Positions 8,638 through 18,441 of a stretch of DNA of 64,000 bases are shown one piece after another. The position numbers were made by a program, and so were the translations under genes. Origin of the DNA: Haloquadratum walsbyi J07HQW1 (GTDB lineage: Archaea > Halobacteriota > Halobacteria > Halobacteriales > Haloferacaceae); NCBI GenBank assembly GCA_000415965.1, contig KE356560.1, forward strand, positions 3,404,201 to 3,468,200, in the 5' to 3' direction. A model generated the notes under the pieces. The model made no database searches and was not told where the DNA came from. It saw only the letters and a list, made by a program, of their open reading frames with translations. Every line of letters begins with the position of its first letter. Position 1 is the stretch's first letter.

Positions 8638-9483
8638 TCACTCAACCAGTCGTTCAATTTCGGTGACAAGGATACCAGATGCGCCGACAGCCTTGAGTTC
8701 ACTCACAATCTCGAAGACATCACGTTCATCTACCACGACGTGAACCGCAACAGTATCCTCACCAGCAACATCCATGACTGTTGGACCTCCAAGCCCAGGG
8801 ATTACCTCACGTACCGCATCAAGTCGATCTCGTGGGGCATTCATCATCAGATATCGCTTTCCTTCAGCAGCAAGCACTGAATCAAATGCTGTAACTAATT
8901 GTTCGACCTTTGAATCATCAACACGCTCTGGATGTGCATAGAGTCGGACTGAGGACTCAAGCACCTCATCGATAATCGTGAGTCCATTCATACGAAGCGT
9001 CGTTCCTGTTGAGGTGATATCAACAATCGCGTCCGCCATTTCAACGTGTGGGGTCAACTCAGTTGCTCCCGTGACCTCAACAATCTCAGCATCGACTGCA
9101 TTGTTTTCTAAGTACTGACGCGTGACTCGCGGGAATTCTGTCGCAACGCTGCCACCTGCAACATCTGCAGGGCGATTCAATGTTCCGTCTTCAGGGGCAG
9201 CTAACACGAGTTGACACCGACCAAACTCAAGATCGACAAGTTCAGTAAGGTCACATCCGGACTCAATGACCTGATCGCGACCGGTGATACCAACAGCAGC
9301 AGCACCATCACGGACATACTGTGGAATGTCTGCAGCACGGGCGAAGAGCAACTGAACGTCAGGGTCAACCGTATCAGCATACAGCTTTCTTTCTGCTGCC
9401 CCCTCGACATGGAGTCCAGCTCGTTCAAGTAGAGTGACACTCGGATCATGCAAACGACCCTTATTCGGGACGGCAATGCGCAT
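8638..9483 (-). CDS. hisG: ATP phosphoribosyltransferase, long form
   Basis: First step of histidine synthesis: ATP plus PRPP gives phosphoribosyl-ATP. The 281 aa comprise the bilobed catalytic part (start [28 protein letters not shown]; the PRPP loop [15 protein letters not shown]) and a C-terminal ACT-like regulatory domain ending VTEIERLVE. This is the long form that is feedback-inhibited by histidine without HisZ. It stands alone, as haloarchaeal his genes are scattered. Confidence 0.96.
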   Translation of the reverse strand: MRIAVPNKGRLHDPSVTLLERAGLHVEGAAERKLYADTVDPDVQLLFARAADIPQYVRDGAAAVGITGRDQVIESGCDLTELVDLEFGRCQLVLAAPEDGTLNRPADVAGGSVATEFPRVTRQYLENNAVDAEIVEVTGATELTPHVEMADAIVDITSTGTTLRMNGLTIIDEVLESSVRLYAHPERVDDSKVEQLVTAFDSVLAAEGKRYLMMNAPRDRLDAVREVIPGLGGPTVMDVAGEDTVAVHVVVDERDVFEIVSELKAVGASGILVTEIERLVE

Positions 9484-9713
9484 AATCAGAGGCTCACGAG
9501 CCTGAAACCTAGCACTTTCGTTCTTGATGTGTCCAAGTTACGTTCAGAGCAGAGTAGAATTGAGTGTCAAGAGAGGATTTCGTCAGAGAGATATTGTCCC
9601 TGTGCGGGTATGACTTCGACAGACCAGCTTCAGGTCTTTTCAGGTAATCGAACTGAATTTGTATTGATAATATCTAAACATAACACGTCGATAACTCCAA
9701 TGTCGATAGATCG

Positions 9714-10245
9714 TTGACATCCTCCTCGGGGTGAACGCGGGGGAATCCCACAGCACCGTACCGCTGAGTTGGGAATTGTCGGTGCAGGGTCACAGACTGC
9801 CAAGCTCACACGCTGTGCGAATCGGTCTGCACCCGGGTCCGGGCAAGGGACAGCCGCTTGTGATTGGGAGTGCCAAACCCAAACCCTAATTATAACCCTC
9901 ACCCTCGCCCCGGGACTCCCCTCCTCAGCCGAGAACGCGCTCCTGTGTGGGTTGTGCCACAGGAGCGGTGGTCGGTCGTTGGGTTCACCAGACTCGAAGT
10001 TACTTGCAACGTTGACGAGAGTCCGATGCTTGTTGTTTGATTCCCACACAGACCCTGTTTCCAAAGTGGGCGGACACTCATACTCACACTCACACCTGAA
10101 CCGCCACCTGTCGGGCGCTTGAGGACACTGTGGTCACATCCAGTTCACCGACACTTATATCCGCGTCATATTACAATGATGACAGTCAGAAAACCCCCCG
10201 GCTGCAACGGCGCGTATCCACAGCCTAAGTGGTATTGTGCCTATA
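9714..10245 (-). mobile_element. Remnant element A, minus orientation
   Basis: The plus strand opens with TTGACATCCTCCTCGGGG...GGGGGAATCCC, the inverse of the element right end. Internal landmarks shared with C are GACTCGAAGTTACTTGCAA near 9990, TCCGATGCTTGTTGTTTGAT near 10025, GTGGGCGGACACTC near 10065, and GGCGCGTATCCACAGCCT near 10210. On the minus strand part of it still reads WES..KHR.L..ASN.ESGE, as in C, so it derives from a coding element now broken. A short-repeat patch lies near 9870-9905. Confidence 0.6.
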
Positions 10246-10324
10246 TCACTCATCATCAGTGTGGTGTGGTGTAACGGTTGTTGTATATAATATTTGGTTA
10301 TATTCTCGGTCACAATTAGTTGGA

Positions 10325-10385
10325 TTAGAATCCTTGTTTGTGCGTTCCATTTCGAATAAAGAAATCACATTACTAACAACCGATA
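10325..10385 (-). repeat. M repeat, partial copy
   Basis: TGTGCGTTCCATTTCGAATAA followed by AATCACATTACTAACAACCG is the inverse of the left half of M, ending in the TIR-like CGGTTGTTAGTAATGTG. It abuts the mtaD start and so may lie in its promoter. Confidence 0.5.
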
Positions 10386-10395
10386 ATCATCGCAT

Positions 10396-11748
10396 ATGGC
10401 GAGTCAAACACTCATTATTAATGGGGGGCACGTGCTCCAATTGCGAGAGGACCCCGAAGTAATTGAGGCTGATGTACATATTGACCGTGCAACCGGTAAG
10501 ATTACTCACATCGGCGGGGGTTCTGCGTCCGCAGGATGGAGAGATACTGATAGTAGCAATAGCGATAATGACGATGGAACAATCCAGACGCTTGATGCGA
10601 CGGGATGTATTGTGATGCCTGGATTGGTCAATGCGCACACACATGCTGCAATGACATTACTTCGTGGTTACGCCGACGACAAACCACTTGAAGCGTGGTT
10701 GCGCGAGGACATTTGGCCTGCAGAGGCCGAAATCACGCCTGCAGATGTTCGTGCTGGGACAGAGCTTGCAATCGTCGAGATGATTAAATCGGGAACGACA
10801 GCGTTTGCTGATATGTATTTTCACGTGCCAGAGGTTGTGGCAGCGATTGAGCAGACTGGTGTGCGTGCCAGAGTTGGTCATGGTGTCGTGACCATCGGGA
10901 AAGACGACGAAGCTGCTCGCGATGATATGAATGAGGGTCTTCAAATGGCACGGAAGTATGACGGGGCTGCTGATGGGCGGGTGCAAACAGCATTTATGCC
11001 GCATTCACTGACCACGATGAGTGAGGAGTATCTTCAAGAGGCTGTCACTGAAGCACAACAGGACGACATTCCGATTCATTACCATGCGAATGAGACGCAT
11101 TCTGAGGTTACTCCGATTGTAAATAATCATAATCAGCGACCACTTGCATACGCTTCAGCACTTGGCATGCTCTCTTCGTCGGATTTCCTTGCTCATGGTG
11201 TTCATCTCGATTCGAACGAAATCGACCGACTTGCAGAAACAGGAGCATCTCTCGTCCATTGTCCAGCTTCAAATATGAAACTCGCGTCTGGAATCGCACC
11301 TATCCCTGCGCTAATTGATGCCGGGGTAACAGTCGCACTTGGGACAGACGGCGCTGCCTCAAATAATGATCTTGATATGTTTGATGAACTTCGCGACGCT
11401 GCAATGCTTGGGAAAATTGGAGCTGATGATGCTGCTGCGGTGCCAGCCGCGCAAGCGATTCATATGGCGACAGCAGGTGGAGCAGACGCACTTGGACTAC
11501 CTGGTGGGCGACTCAAAGAGGGAGCTACTGCCGATCTAATTGTCGTTGATTTGGACTCTCCACATCTTACACCGACACACAATGTAATAAGTCATCTTGC
11601 ATACGCTGCTCGTGGAAGTGATGTGAGACACACCATCTGTGATGGGACTGTATTGATGCAGAATCGCGAGATACAGACGATTGATGCTGAGACAGTCATC
11701 AACACTGCAGAAACACAGGCGCAATCACTAATTGAACGAATGGGCTGA
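10396..11748 (+). CDS. mtaD: 5-methylthioadenosine/S-adenosylhomocysteine deaminase
   Basis: Metal-dependent amidohydrolase of 450 aa that deaminates MTA, SAH and related nucleosides. The TIM-barrel motifs are in order: VNAHTHAAMTLLRG (metal HxH), YHANETHSE (metal His and catalytic Glu), AHGVHLDSNE, and LGTDGAASNNDLDM (metal Asp). The N-terminal beta domain starts MASQTLIINGGHVLQL. A short Ser/Asp-rich stretch (DTDSSNSDNDDG) sits in that domain. The adenosylhomocysteinase gene follows 950 bases downstream, which supports a role in SAH and MTA disposal. Confidence 0.88.
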   Translation: MASQTLIINGGHVLQLREDPEVIEADVHIDRATGKITHIGGGSASAGWRDTDSSNSDNDDGTIQTLDATGCIVMPGLVNAHTHAAMTLLRGYADDKPLEAWLREDIWPAEAEITPADVRAGTELAIVEMIKSGTTAFADMYFHVPEVVAAIEQTGVRARVGHGVVTIGKDDEAARDDMNEGLQMARKYDGAADGRVQTAFMPHSLTTMSEEYLQEAVTEAQQDDIPIHYHANETHSEVTPIVNNHNQRPLAYASALGMLSSSDFLAHGVHLDSNEIDRLAETGASLVHCPASNMKLASGIAPIPALIDAGVTVALGTDGAASNNDLDMFDELRDAAMLGKIGADDAAAVPAAQAIHMATAGGADALGLPGGRLKEGATADLIVVDLDSPHLTPTHNVISHLAYAARGSDVRHTICDGTVLMQNREIQTIDAETVINTAETQAQSLIERMG

Positions 11749-12077
11749 GACGTTTCTATTGGGGAAAAGTGAGATTCTATTGGAGAGGATGTGAGATCTG
11801 ACGCTTAGTGAGTTTGAGTCCGTTGATATTCTCTCTGCCTCTCGGCGAGGTTTCCATAAGATGGAGTTTGAGGTGTCGTGTTTTCTTGGAGATTAAACAT
11901 ACTCCAGTTTGTTCCAGTTTACATTCGCATCACGGGAGTCATCTACTTATTCTCAAGGACGTGCATCTCAACAAAACGGATATCTCTCTATCAACAGATT
12001 CCTCCCATTCAGACGTATTGGACGCTTCGATAGTAATATCGCCCCCCTCCGCGGTCAGGGATTCACTCAAGTGGGGA
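11749..12077. other. Intergenic, nothing recognised
   Basis: AT-rich spacer after mtaD. No credible ORF, RNA or repeat was seen before the M copy. Confidence 0.5.
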
Positions 12078-12201
12078 TTGAGCGTCCCCATAACAGCCGG
12101 TTGCACTCTGAGCCCACACACAGACTCGGTTCAGCTGAAACGCCTGTGTGGGTGTTCCGCTGCAACTTCGAGTAATGACACTCACAGTCCCAACAACTGA
12201 T
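12078..12201 (-). repeat. M repeat copy, inverted
   Basis: The inverse strand reads CAGTTGTTGGGACTGTGAG, then CGAAGTTGCAGCGGAAC, ACCCACACAGGCGTTTCAGC and GAACCGAGTCTGTGTGTGGG. It matches the 22.9-kb copy through most of its length. Confidence 0.6.
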
Positions 12202-12697
12202 GACAAGGATGCAGCGGATTGGTTCTGGGTTTGGTAGCCATCTTGGTCGTCACTCACATATCATCACTGTCCAGTGTCGTCGAATCACAGATGACTTTGT
12301 GAACTGAGACTTAGAATGGCGATCGACAGTGGGTCGTGTCGTTGGATGTCGCATTCATCCCCGCAAGAGTACAGAGCTTCCTCCTCGCAGTTCCGTAGTC
12401 TCCACCCGAGCGCTGCTCGTGTCGACATTTGTTCATCTCATGGCGAGCCGCTTCAGGGCGAAGATATCCCTCGAAATGTGTTCTTGACGCGGGGAAATTA
12501 CATGTCCGTGTTCGTTATGTTGTTGAGACCATAGTTGTAAATACGAGGACACCCGCCGTCACCCATCGATAACATGTGGGTTACACTCATGAAGAGTGTT
12601 CATTCTGTGTGGCTGGCTAACTTGTATTCAGTATCACTATATATGAAATTATCCATCGGTCGGTAGCGTTTTGACTACTCTCATATATATATATAAT
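12202..12697. other. Intergenic upstream of ahcY
   Basis: No convincing gene. A 72-codon frame at 12316-12534 has no recognisable motif. A run of ATATATATATAAT lies directly before the ahcY ATG, and a second TATA-like CACTATATATGAAA lies near 12637. One of these is probably the ahcY promoter. Confidence 0.45.
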
Positions 12698-13996
12698 ATG
12701 AGCGCGTATTCCCCTCTCAGTGCACAACTTGACGCTGACACCGATGTTGACGTTGAGAGTACACGAACAGAGGGACGTCGGAAGATGGAGTGGACACTTC
12801 AGCACATGCCAATTCTTCAGGAATTGCGGACACAGTTTGCCGAAACAAAGCCACTTGATGGGGAGACGATTGGAATGGCGATGCATGTTGAGGCGAAGAC
12901 GGCGAATCTTGTTGAACTGCTCGCGTTGGGCGGGGCTGAGGTCGCGATTACCGGATGTAATCCATTGTCGACGCACGATGATGTGAGCGCCGCATTGGAT
13001 TCGAATGAAAACGTCACTTCATACGCAAAACGTGGTGTCGATGAGGAAGCATATTATGACGCAATTGAGGCTGTTGTTGCACATGAACCAACAATCACCA
13101 TCGATGATGGGATGGATATGGTTTATGCGATTCACGAAGATCATCCGGATCTCATTGATACAATTATCGGGGGTGCAGAGGAGACGACAACCGGAGTGCA
13201 CCGGTTACGAGCAATGGAGGAAGATAATGAACTCCAATATCCCGTGTTTGCTGTCAATGATACCCCAATGAAGCGACTGTTTGATAATGTTCACGGGACC
13301 GGCGAGTCAGCGCTTGCAACAATCGCAATGACGACAAACCTCTCATACGCTGGAAAGAATGTTGTTGTCGCCGGTTATGGCTACTGTGGAAAAGGCGTCG
13401 CAGAGAAGGCTGCCGGGCAGAACGCAAATGTAATTGTGACCGAGGTCGAGCCCCGTCGGGCACTGGAAGCACACATGGAAGGATATGAGGTCATGCCAAT
13501 GAGTGAGGCGGCTGCTCGTGGCGATGTGTTCATTACGACGACCGGAAATCGTGATGTGATTACACAGGAAGATTTCGAAGTAATGGGCGACGGTGCTATT
13601 CTGGCAAATGCAGGTCACTTTGACGTTGAAATCAACATCGATGAGCTTTCAGAACTCGCTGTTAATACATACGAGGCTCGTGATGGTGTACAAGCATATG
13701 AGTTGGCTGACGGACGCCGTCTCAATGTTCTTGCAGAAGGGCGATTGGTCAATCTCGCGGCACCAGTCGCACTTGGTCATCCCGCTGAGGTAATGGATCA
13801 GTCATTCGGTATTCAAGCAGTCTGTGTTCGCGAGCTTATCGAAAACGAATTGGCGTACGACCCTGGTGTTCATAATGTCCCGGACGAACTTGACCGTGAA
13901 GTCGCGGAGATTAAACTTGAAGCTGAAGGAGTCGACATTGACTCACTGACCCAGACACAATCAGAGTATCTTGATAGTTGGAGTCACGGAACATGA
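12698..13996 (+). CDS. ahcY: Adenosylhomocysteinase
   Basis: Reversibly hydrolyses S-adenosylhomocysteine to adenosine and homocysteine, relieving inhibition of methyltransferases. 432 aa from ATG 12698 (MSAYSPLSAQLD). An earlier in-frame ATG at 12671 would add nine unlikely residues. Key segments are AITGCNPLSTHDDVSAAL, the TGVHRL substrate region, the Rossmann motif VVAGYGYCGKGVAEKAAG, and a C-terminus typical of the archaeal form. It pairs functionally with mtaD upstream. Confidence 0.96.
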   Translation: MSAYSPLSAQLDADTDVDVESTRTEGRRKMEWTLQHMPILQELRTQFAETKPLDGETIGMAMHVEAKTANLVELLALGGAEVAITGCNPLSTHDDVSAALDSNENVTSYAKRGVDEEAYYDAIEAVVAHEPTITIDDGMDMVYAIHEDHPDLIDTIIGGAEETTTGVHRLRAMEEDNELQYPVFAVNDTPMKRLFDNVHGTGESALATIAMTTNLSYAGKNVVVAGYGYCGKGVAEKAAGQNANVIVTEVEPRRALEAHMEGYEVMPMSEAAARGDVFITTTGNRDVITQEDFEVMGDGAILANAGHFDVEINIDELSELAVNTYEARDGVQAYELADGRRLNVLAEGRLVNLAAPVALGHPAEVMDQSFGIQAVCVRELIENELAYDPGVHNVPDELDREVAEIKLEAEGVDIDSLTQTQSEYLDSWSHGT

Positions 13997-14538
13997 ACAT
14001 AAACAGTCAGTATCAAAGCTAACCAGCCGCGATTATCTCCGTATCGTAATATATCACGTATATTCGCGTTCTTATCTTATCCTCACCCGTGAGCTTAGTA
14101 TCTATCTCGGTGTCTGTTTTCCTGCTGTGATACGGACATATGAATGCACTCAGAATTAACCCCCAGGGCAGTCGCCTTGACTGTCTGTACATCGGAGAGT
14201 TCATTTTCATATCTGACTGTGCTGTACACTCATGAAGGCACCTCTGCCCTTGGTGAAACTCGGTGAAAACACACAATACTATACTGGACGATACCCCTCG
14301 AGAGAATACCGTTAGTACCCACTCTGGATGTAATGTTACCACCTCTCTCAACTAAGCGATTCACACATATATCGAGTGAATCGAGGCTCAGATGAGCGCG
14401 AGGATAATCTCAGTTCAATCAGAAACGCATGAGAGCGGGTAATTCTCTGCGTCGATACGACCAAACCAAAATCAGAACCGAAAGAAGACTCGATAGGAAG
14501 ACAACGCCTGAAATTTATCTGTCGTATCGTAGTGTCTG
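13997..14538. other. Intergenic, nothing recognised
   Basis: 540 bases between convergent ahcY and the sulfatase-like gene. The two open frames here (110 and 64 codons, minus strand) have no motifs and poor haloarchaeal composition. No repeat was seen. Confidence 0.5.
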
Positions 14539-16017
14539 TCATTTATACCCAAGAGCTGACAGTTGCGCTTCGACTGCATTGTTTTTTACAGTAGTGTCGT
14601 TGTGATCATCAGTATCGTCTGCTGCTGTTTCGCCATTATTTGTTGTTGCCTGTCGGAGCGTGACAACGTGTTCGGCAGCAACTGTTGCAAACTGATCGAT
14701 GACTTGCTGTTGTAACGCTGTTGGGTCGACGCTCAGATCAGTCTGTTGTGCAGGATCCGCAGGGCGATAGTATAGTTCTCTGTGCTCAGTGTCAACATGC
14801 TCGATATATGTCCATGCGTGATTGCGAACACTAATCAGTAGTTCACCATCCTCGATTCGTCTCGGAATGGGTTGTGTCGTGACTGTTTCCCCACGAACCG
14901 CAACAGAGACAACGGGATCAGTAATTGCACAACTATCACCAATAACAGATGAGAGTAATGACGACCCAGTCCATGGCGGTAATGAATCGATATCAAACAA
15001 AGATGCAATCGTCGGAGGGATATCGTCAAGTCCGACTGGCTCCCTCACTCGATGGCGCTGTTGAATCGAAAGAGAATCAGGAAGATGGATGAGCAGCGGA
15101 ATCTGAATCAGTTCATCATAGAGCTTTGGATAATGTGCGAGATGTCCATGTTCCTGGAATTCCTCGCCGTGGTCACCTGCAATAATAAATGCGGTCTCAT
15201 CGGCGTGTTCCGTCGTCTGAAGCGTGTTACGAAGTCGACCGATACTAGCGTCAACTTGCCGAACAGCGGCTTGATAAAGGGTTCGAAGATCGTTGAGGGT
15301 CCGATCACCAACTTCGCGACCAAGCCCAGTTCGAGTGTGTGCAAGCAGCATACGATGAGTGCCGACGAGCCCATTAGATACCTCTCTGATATATCGCGGA
15401 GCAGGAACATATGGGGTATGAGTATCCATATAGTGTATCCAGAGGAAAAATGGTGCATCGGTCTCAGTAATGAATGACTGCGCGGCACGCTCAACATCAA
15501 ATAATCGAGAGGCATCGAAAAATGGGCGGTCATTCGAGTTCCCGGTGAAAGCAGATCGAAGTCTTCGGAAGGGAGCCCCGACGAGTTGGAGCCATGCTTC
15601 GACTGTTGGGTGTGTTGCGAGGTATCGACTGTAGATATTCGACCCAACTGATGCGACGAACGAATCAAACGTATCGAAGCCGGCATTATACCCCCAATGC
15701 TCGGTAAGAAACCCATTCGCAGCGTTGAATCCCCCAGTAGCAACACCGGCATTAGCGAGTGTCTGGGCGAGTGTCGGAACCGCCTCAACGCCAATCTCAC
15801 CCGTATCGGCGAAGACTGGGCGTGAAGCAAGGAGCGATGGAAATGAAAATGGTGTCCAGTTTCCTGTGGCAAACGCATGCTCAAATGTGGTCCCATTCGC
15901 AGCAATCTCATCTAATACTGGCGTTTGTTGATCGTCGTTGTAGGGACCAATTGCGTCAGCCCGCAATGAGTCAACCGTAATGAGAATAACGTTTGAGACC
16001 GATGTATCCGGACTCAT
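14539..16017 (-). CDS. Sulfatase/alkaline-phosphatase superfamily hydrolase
   Basis: 492 aa. The N-terminus NVILITVDSLRADAIG carries the metal-binding Asp. The nucleophile region is GNWTPFSFPSLLASR, and metal ligands HYMDTHTPY and IAGDHGEEFQEHGHLAHY follow. There is no Cys for formylglycine, so a Ser/Thr nucleophile is likelier, as in phosphoglycerol-transferase or phosphonate-hydrolase relatives. The substrate is unknown, and surface glycan or lipid modification is plausible. No signal peptide is visible. The tail is Asp/Asn/Thr-rich. It is monocistronic between two long non-coding gaps. Confidence 0.85.
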   Translation of the reverse strand: MSPDTSVSNVILITVDSLRADAIGPYNDDQQTPVLDEIAANGTTFEHAFATGNWTPFSFPSLLASRPVFADTGEIGVEAVPTLAQTLANAGVATGGFNAANGFLTEHWGYNAGFDTFDSFVASVGSNIYSRYLATHPTVEAWLQLVGAPFRRLRSAFTGNSNDRPFFDASRLFDVERAAQSFITETDAPFFLWIHYMDTHTPYVPAPRYIREVSNGLVGTHRMLLAHTRTGLGREVGDRTLNDLRTLYQAAVRQVDASIGRLRNTLQTTEHADETAFIIAGDHGEEFQEHGHLAHYPKLYDELIQIPLLIHLPDSLSIQQRHRVREPVGLDDIPPTIASLFDIDSLPPWTGSSLLSSVIGDSCAITDPVVSVAVRGETVTTQPIPRRIEDGELLISVRNHAWTYIEHVDTEHRELYYRPADPAQQTDLSVDPTALQQQVIDQFATVAAEHVVTLRQATTNNGETAADDTDDHNDTTVKNNAVEAQLSALGYK

Positions 16018-16560
16018 GCTACCTCACGACATGAGAGCATGGGATGTTCCAGAACGATAGCATATATGAACGTTATTGAGACCGCAAGAATAGAACCATC
16101 GGTCGAAATCTAGATCAGCCTGGGATAAACGTGGTATGACCGTTCCCACAACTGAAGCTATGGACTGCAGAGGAAGTATGAGACGTATTGATCCAATTCA
16201 AATGGTACCTTGTTATTGCGAATAAATCGCTCCCAATAAAAATGAAACACTGAGTTCACATTCAGACATGATGCGACAGATCGATATCACACAGGGTATG
16301 AGACGTGAACCGCTTCGAGTCACATCTCTGTCCAAGCCCCGTGGAATTCACCATGGACAGTTTGTGAATTCACATCACGCAGCACAGCATACGTGCGTGA
16401 TTTATTTTTTATATTCCAAGGGTGCGATTCAGTGTAAAGATTGATGCTCGAAAATAACAAGTGAATTCTGTTCTCTAACACGGATGTCTCCTGGTTTCAC
16501 ACCACAGGAGTATCTTATTCAAATCTCGACAATATTCATGAAATTAAAACTACAACTGGA
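16018..16560. other. Intergenic, nothing recognised
   Basis: AT-rich spacer of 540 bases. It holds only a small inverted repeat ACGCA...TGCGT near 16376-16400 and no credible ORF. Confidence 0.5.
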
Positions 16561-17256
16561 CTAATTTTTGAGACGACCACTCTGTGTAATCGAGACTTGT
16601 TCTTCTTCGTTTTGCGGGTCGGTTTTACGTGGACACTGACATCCACCTGCATCAAGGAGTGCTTTAGGTGAGCGACGCTCACCGCAGTTTTGACACGTAA
16701 CCCAGATTTCGATATCCACCTCGTATGACCCGCCTTCGAGAACATCATTCTTGACCCACCTGGTCACGGTGCTTTCCACGATTGCTTGAAGTCGCCCAGC
16801 AAGTTTTCGCACATGTGAGAGACTTGATTCTGGATTCTTCTCCTGACTGGGAGATGACCGCGAAACGCCTCGATGGTCTTTACAGTAATTATATACAGAC
16901 TGGTATGTGATGAGATCAGCCTCAAGTCGCTCAACATTGACACCATCATGTTTGAGACTCTGTCTGGCTTCAGTCTGCATTCCGACGGTGACGTCATCGT
17001 CATCAGCAGTCAACAGACGGTAGATGTTTGCTGCTTCCCCATCAAGCAAGTTCGTCGAATCGTCGATTGCAGCATCAATAATACGCTCATTTACGCGGTC
17101 AGCGAGATCCCGGAGGCTCTCTTGTTCGTATCCATCCTTTCCAAGCCACCGAGCGACGACATCATCGCCGAGGCCCGAGAGGTCATACCGATCCGCGACG
17201 CGTTCGATCTTTGGTCCTTTTCCTCCACGGCGAGAATAAGAAGACTCTGTACTCAT
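16561..17256 (-). CDS. rdfA: Rod-determining factor RdfA-like protein
   Basis: 231 aa that I recognise as the haloarchaeal RdfA type. The N-terminal region has KIERVADRYDLSGLGDDVVA and WLGKDGYEQESLRDLADRVN, followed by the VNERIIDAA / GEAANIYRLLTADD block. The C-terminus has a zinc-finger-like CQNCGERRSPKALLDAGGCQC. In Haloferax the founding member is needed for rod-cell formation and RdfA relatives occur in several copies. The motif order here matches that family as I remember it. Membership is fairly sure. A shape role in this organism is inference. Confidence 0.72.
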   Translation of the reverse strand: MSTESSYSRRGGKGPKIERVADRYDLSGLGDDVVARWLGKDGYEQESLRDLADRVNERIIDAAIDDSTNLLDGEAANIYRLLTADDDDVTVGMQTEARQSLKHDGVNVERLEADLITYQSVYNYCKDHRGVSRSSPSQEKNPESSLSHVRKLAGRLQAIVESTVTRWVKNDVLEGGSYEVDIEIWVTCQNCGERRSPKALLDAGGCQCPRKTDPQNEEEQVSITQSGRLKN

Positions 17257-17709
17257 TTGTTTATTCTAATTATGTGCTTCTCATGTATAGACCTCGCGGG
17301 TGTTTACACTGGCTGAAATTCTGCGTCACAGTTTTTACTGTGCAGTTTCTGTGAGTCGTCTGTAGATGCTCTCTTGTGCGAGAATCTTGTAGATAAGTCG
17401 GATTTTTGAATTATTTATCTGATATGTTCAGGAACTTTAATTCAAAGCGGGAACAATACTAATACTCATACTCCATGAAATGGTTATGACCTTCTGGGTT
17501 GATTTGTCGCAGTCCTTTCCCCAATCGAATATGTGTATTTACTCAACTCACACTCATCAACGTGAACTCAATTTGAGGTACATATCAGAAATATAATCAT
17601 CGCTCAGGGCGTTATTCGACAGAGACACAAGTGGATCAGATCTGAAAACGAGATAGAAAACGACGAGAGGATACAGTTGTTGTACTCCCATCACCGATTA
17701 ATCTTCAGA
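17257..17709. other. Intergenic, nothing recognised
   Basis: About 450 bases upstream of rdfA and downstream of tRNA-Pro. No ORF, repeat or structured RNA was noticed. Confidence 0.5.
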
Positions 17710-17782
17710 TGGGATCGCCCGGATTCGAACCGGGGTCACGGGCACCCAAGGCCCGGAGTATACCAGGCTAACCCACGATCCC
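17710..17782 (-). tRNA. tRNA-Pro (anticodon TGG)
   Basis: The minus strand folds as a full cloverleaf. The acceptor GGGATCG pairs with CGATCCC, with discriminator A. The D arm is GGTTAGCCTGGTATACTCC. The anticodon stem CGGGC/GCCCG carries loop CTTGGGT, anticodon TGG. The T arm is CCCCGGTTCGAATCCGGG. CCA is not encoded and there is no intron. Confidence 0.95.
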
Positions 17783-17883
17783 TCAATAGTATATTGAAGT
17801 CGACTGCGACTAAAGAATTTCGTTTATCGATTATCTCATAACCAGTCTTTGAGTGCTGCTTTAAGATCATGTATTAGTATCCG

Positions 17884-18441
17884 CTAGAGCAGAATCTGTA
17901 CAACAACGAATAATACAATAACACCAAGGACGTCGCAAATATTCGTCACGGCGGGCAAAACAACATCGTCCGGGTCAAGTTCCAGTTGATACGCGAGGTA
18001 TGTTGTAATGACTGTCACACATGTCGCAAGAACAGCAAGACAGACACCAGCGAGAAATGCAATGATAACAACGCGCCAGAGTCCAAGACGCGTCATGCCA
18101 GTAAGCGCTGTGAGACCCCATGCACCGACGCCAACAATCGGGAATATGGATACTGAAAGACCGATTGTCGCGACCGCGTTTCCGGTGAGCGTCTGATCGC
18201 TGATATCAAATGAGAGCGTCCCAAGGTGAAACGCAGTCGAGAGTCGAGCAGCAAGGATACTTCCGAGATTTCCAGCAGTTCCAATTGTCACCGGCACGAG
18301 TGTGAGAAGTGTCGGGTATCGAAGTAGTTGCGCTTCAAATCTACCGAGCACAAGCCCACTTCCAACCTCAACCAGTGTCAGTAATACCAACACTGGGAAC
18401 ATTGCCCGAGTGATTGCCCGAACTGTCCATGCAGTCGGCAC
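17884..18441 (-). CDS. MgtE/SLC41-type membrane protein, second half-gene
   Basis: 185 aa resembling the membrane domain of MgtE/SLC41 Mg2+ channels, with about five TM helices and the signature region LVPVTIGTAGNLGSILAARLSTAFHLG. The GTG start (18439-18441) directly follows the stop of the upstream half-gene with no gap. The two products probably pair as one transporter. There is no cytoplasmic CBS domain. Confidence 0.82.
   Translation of the reverse strand: MPTAWTVRAITRAMFPVLVLLTLVEVGSGLVLGRFEAQLLRYPTLLTLVPVTIGTAGNLGSILAARLSTAFHLGTLSFDISDQTLTGNAVATIGLSVSIFPIVGVGAWGLTALTGMTRLGLWRVVIIAFLAGVCLAVLATCVTVITTYLAYQLELDPDDVVLPAVTNICDVLGVIVLFVVVQILL

Noticed and set aside
14019-14351. 110-codon minus-strand ORF between ahcY and the sulfatase-like gene
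   Set aside because: Composition is not acidic/haloarchaeal (many Ser, Arg, Cys, His) and no family feature was seen.
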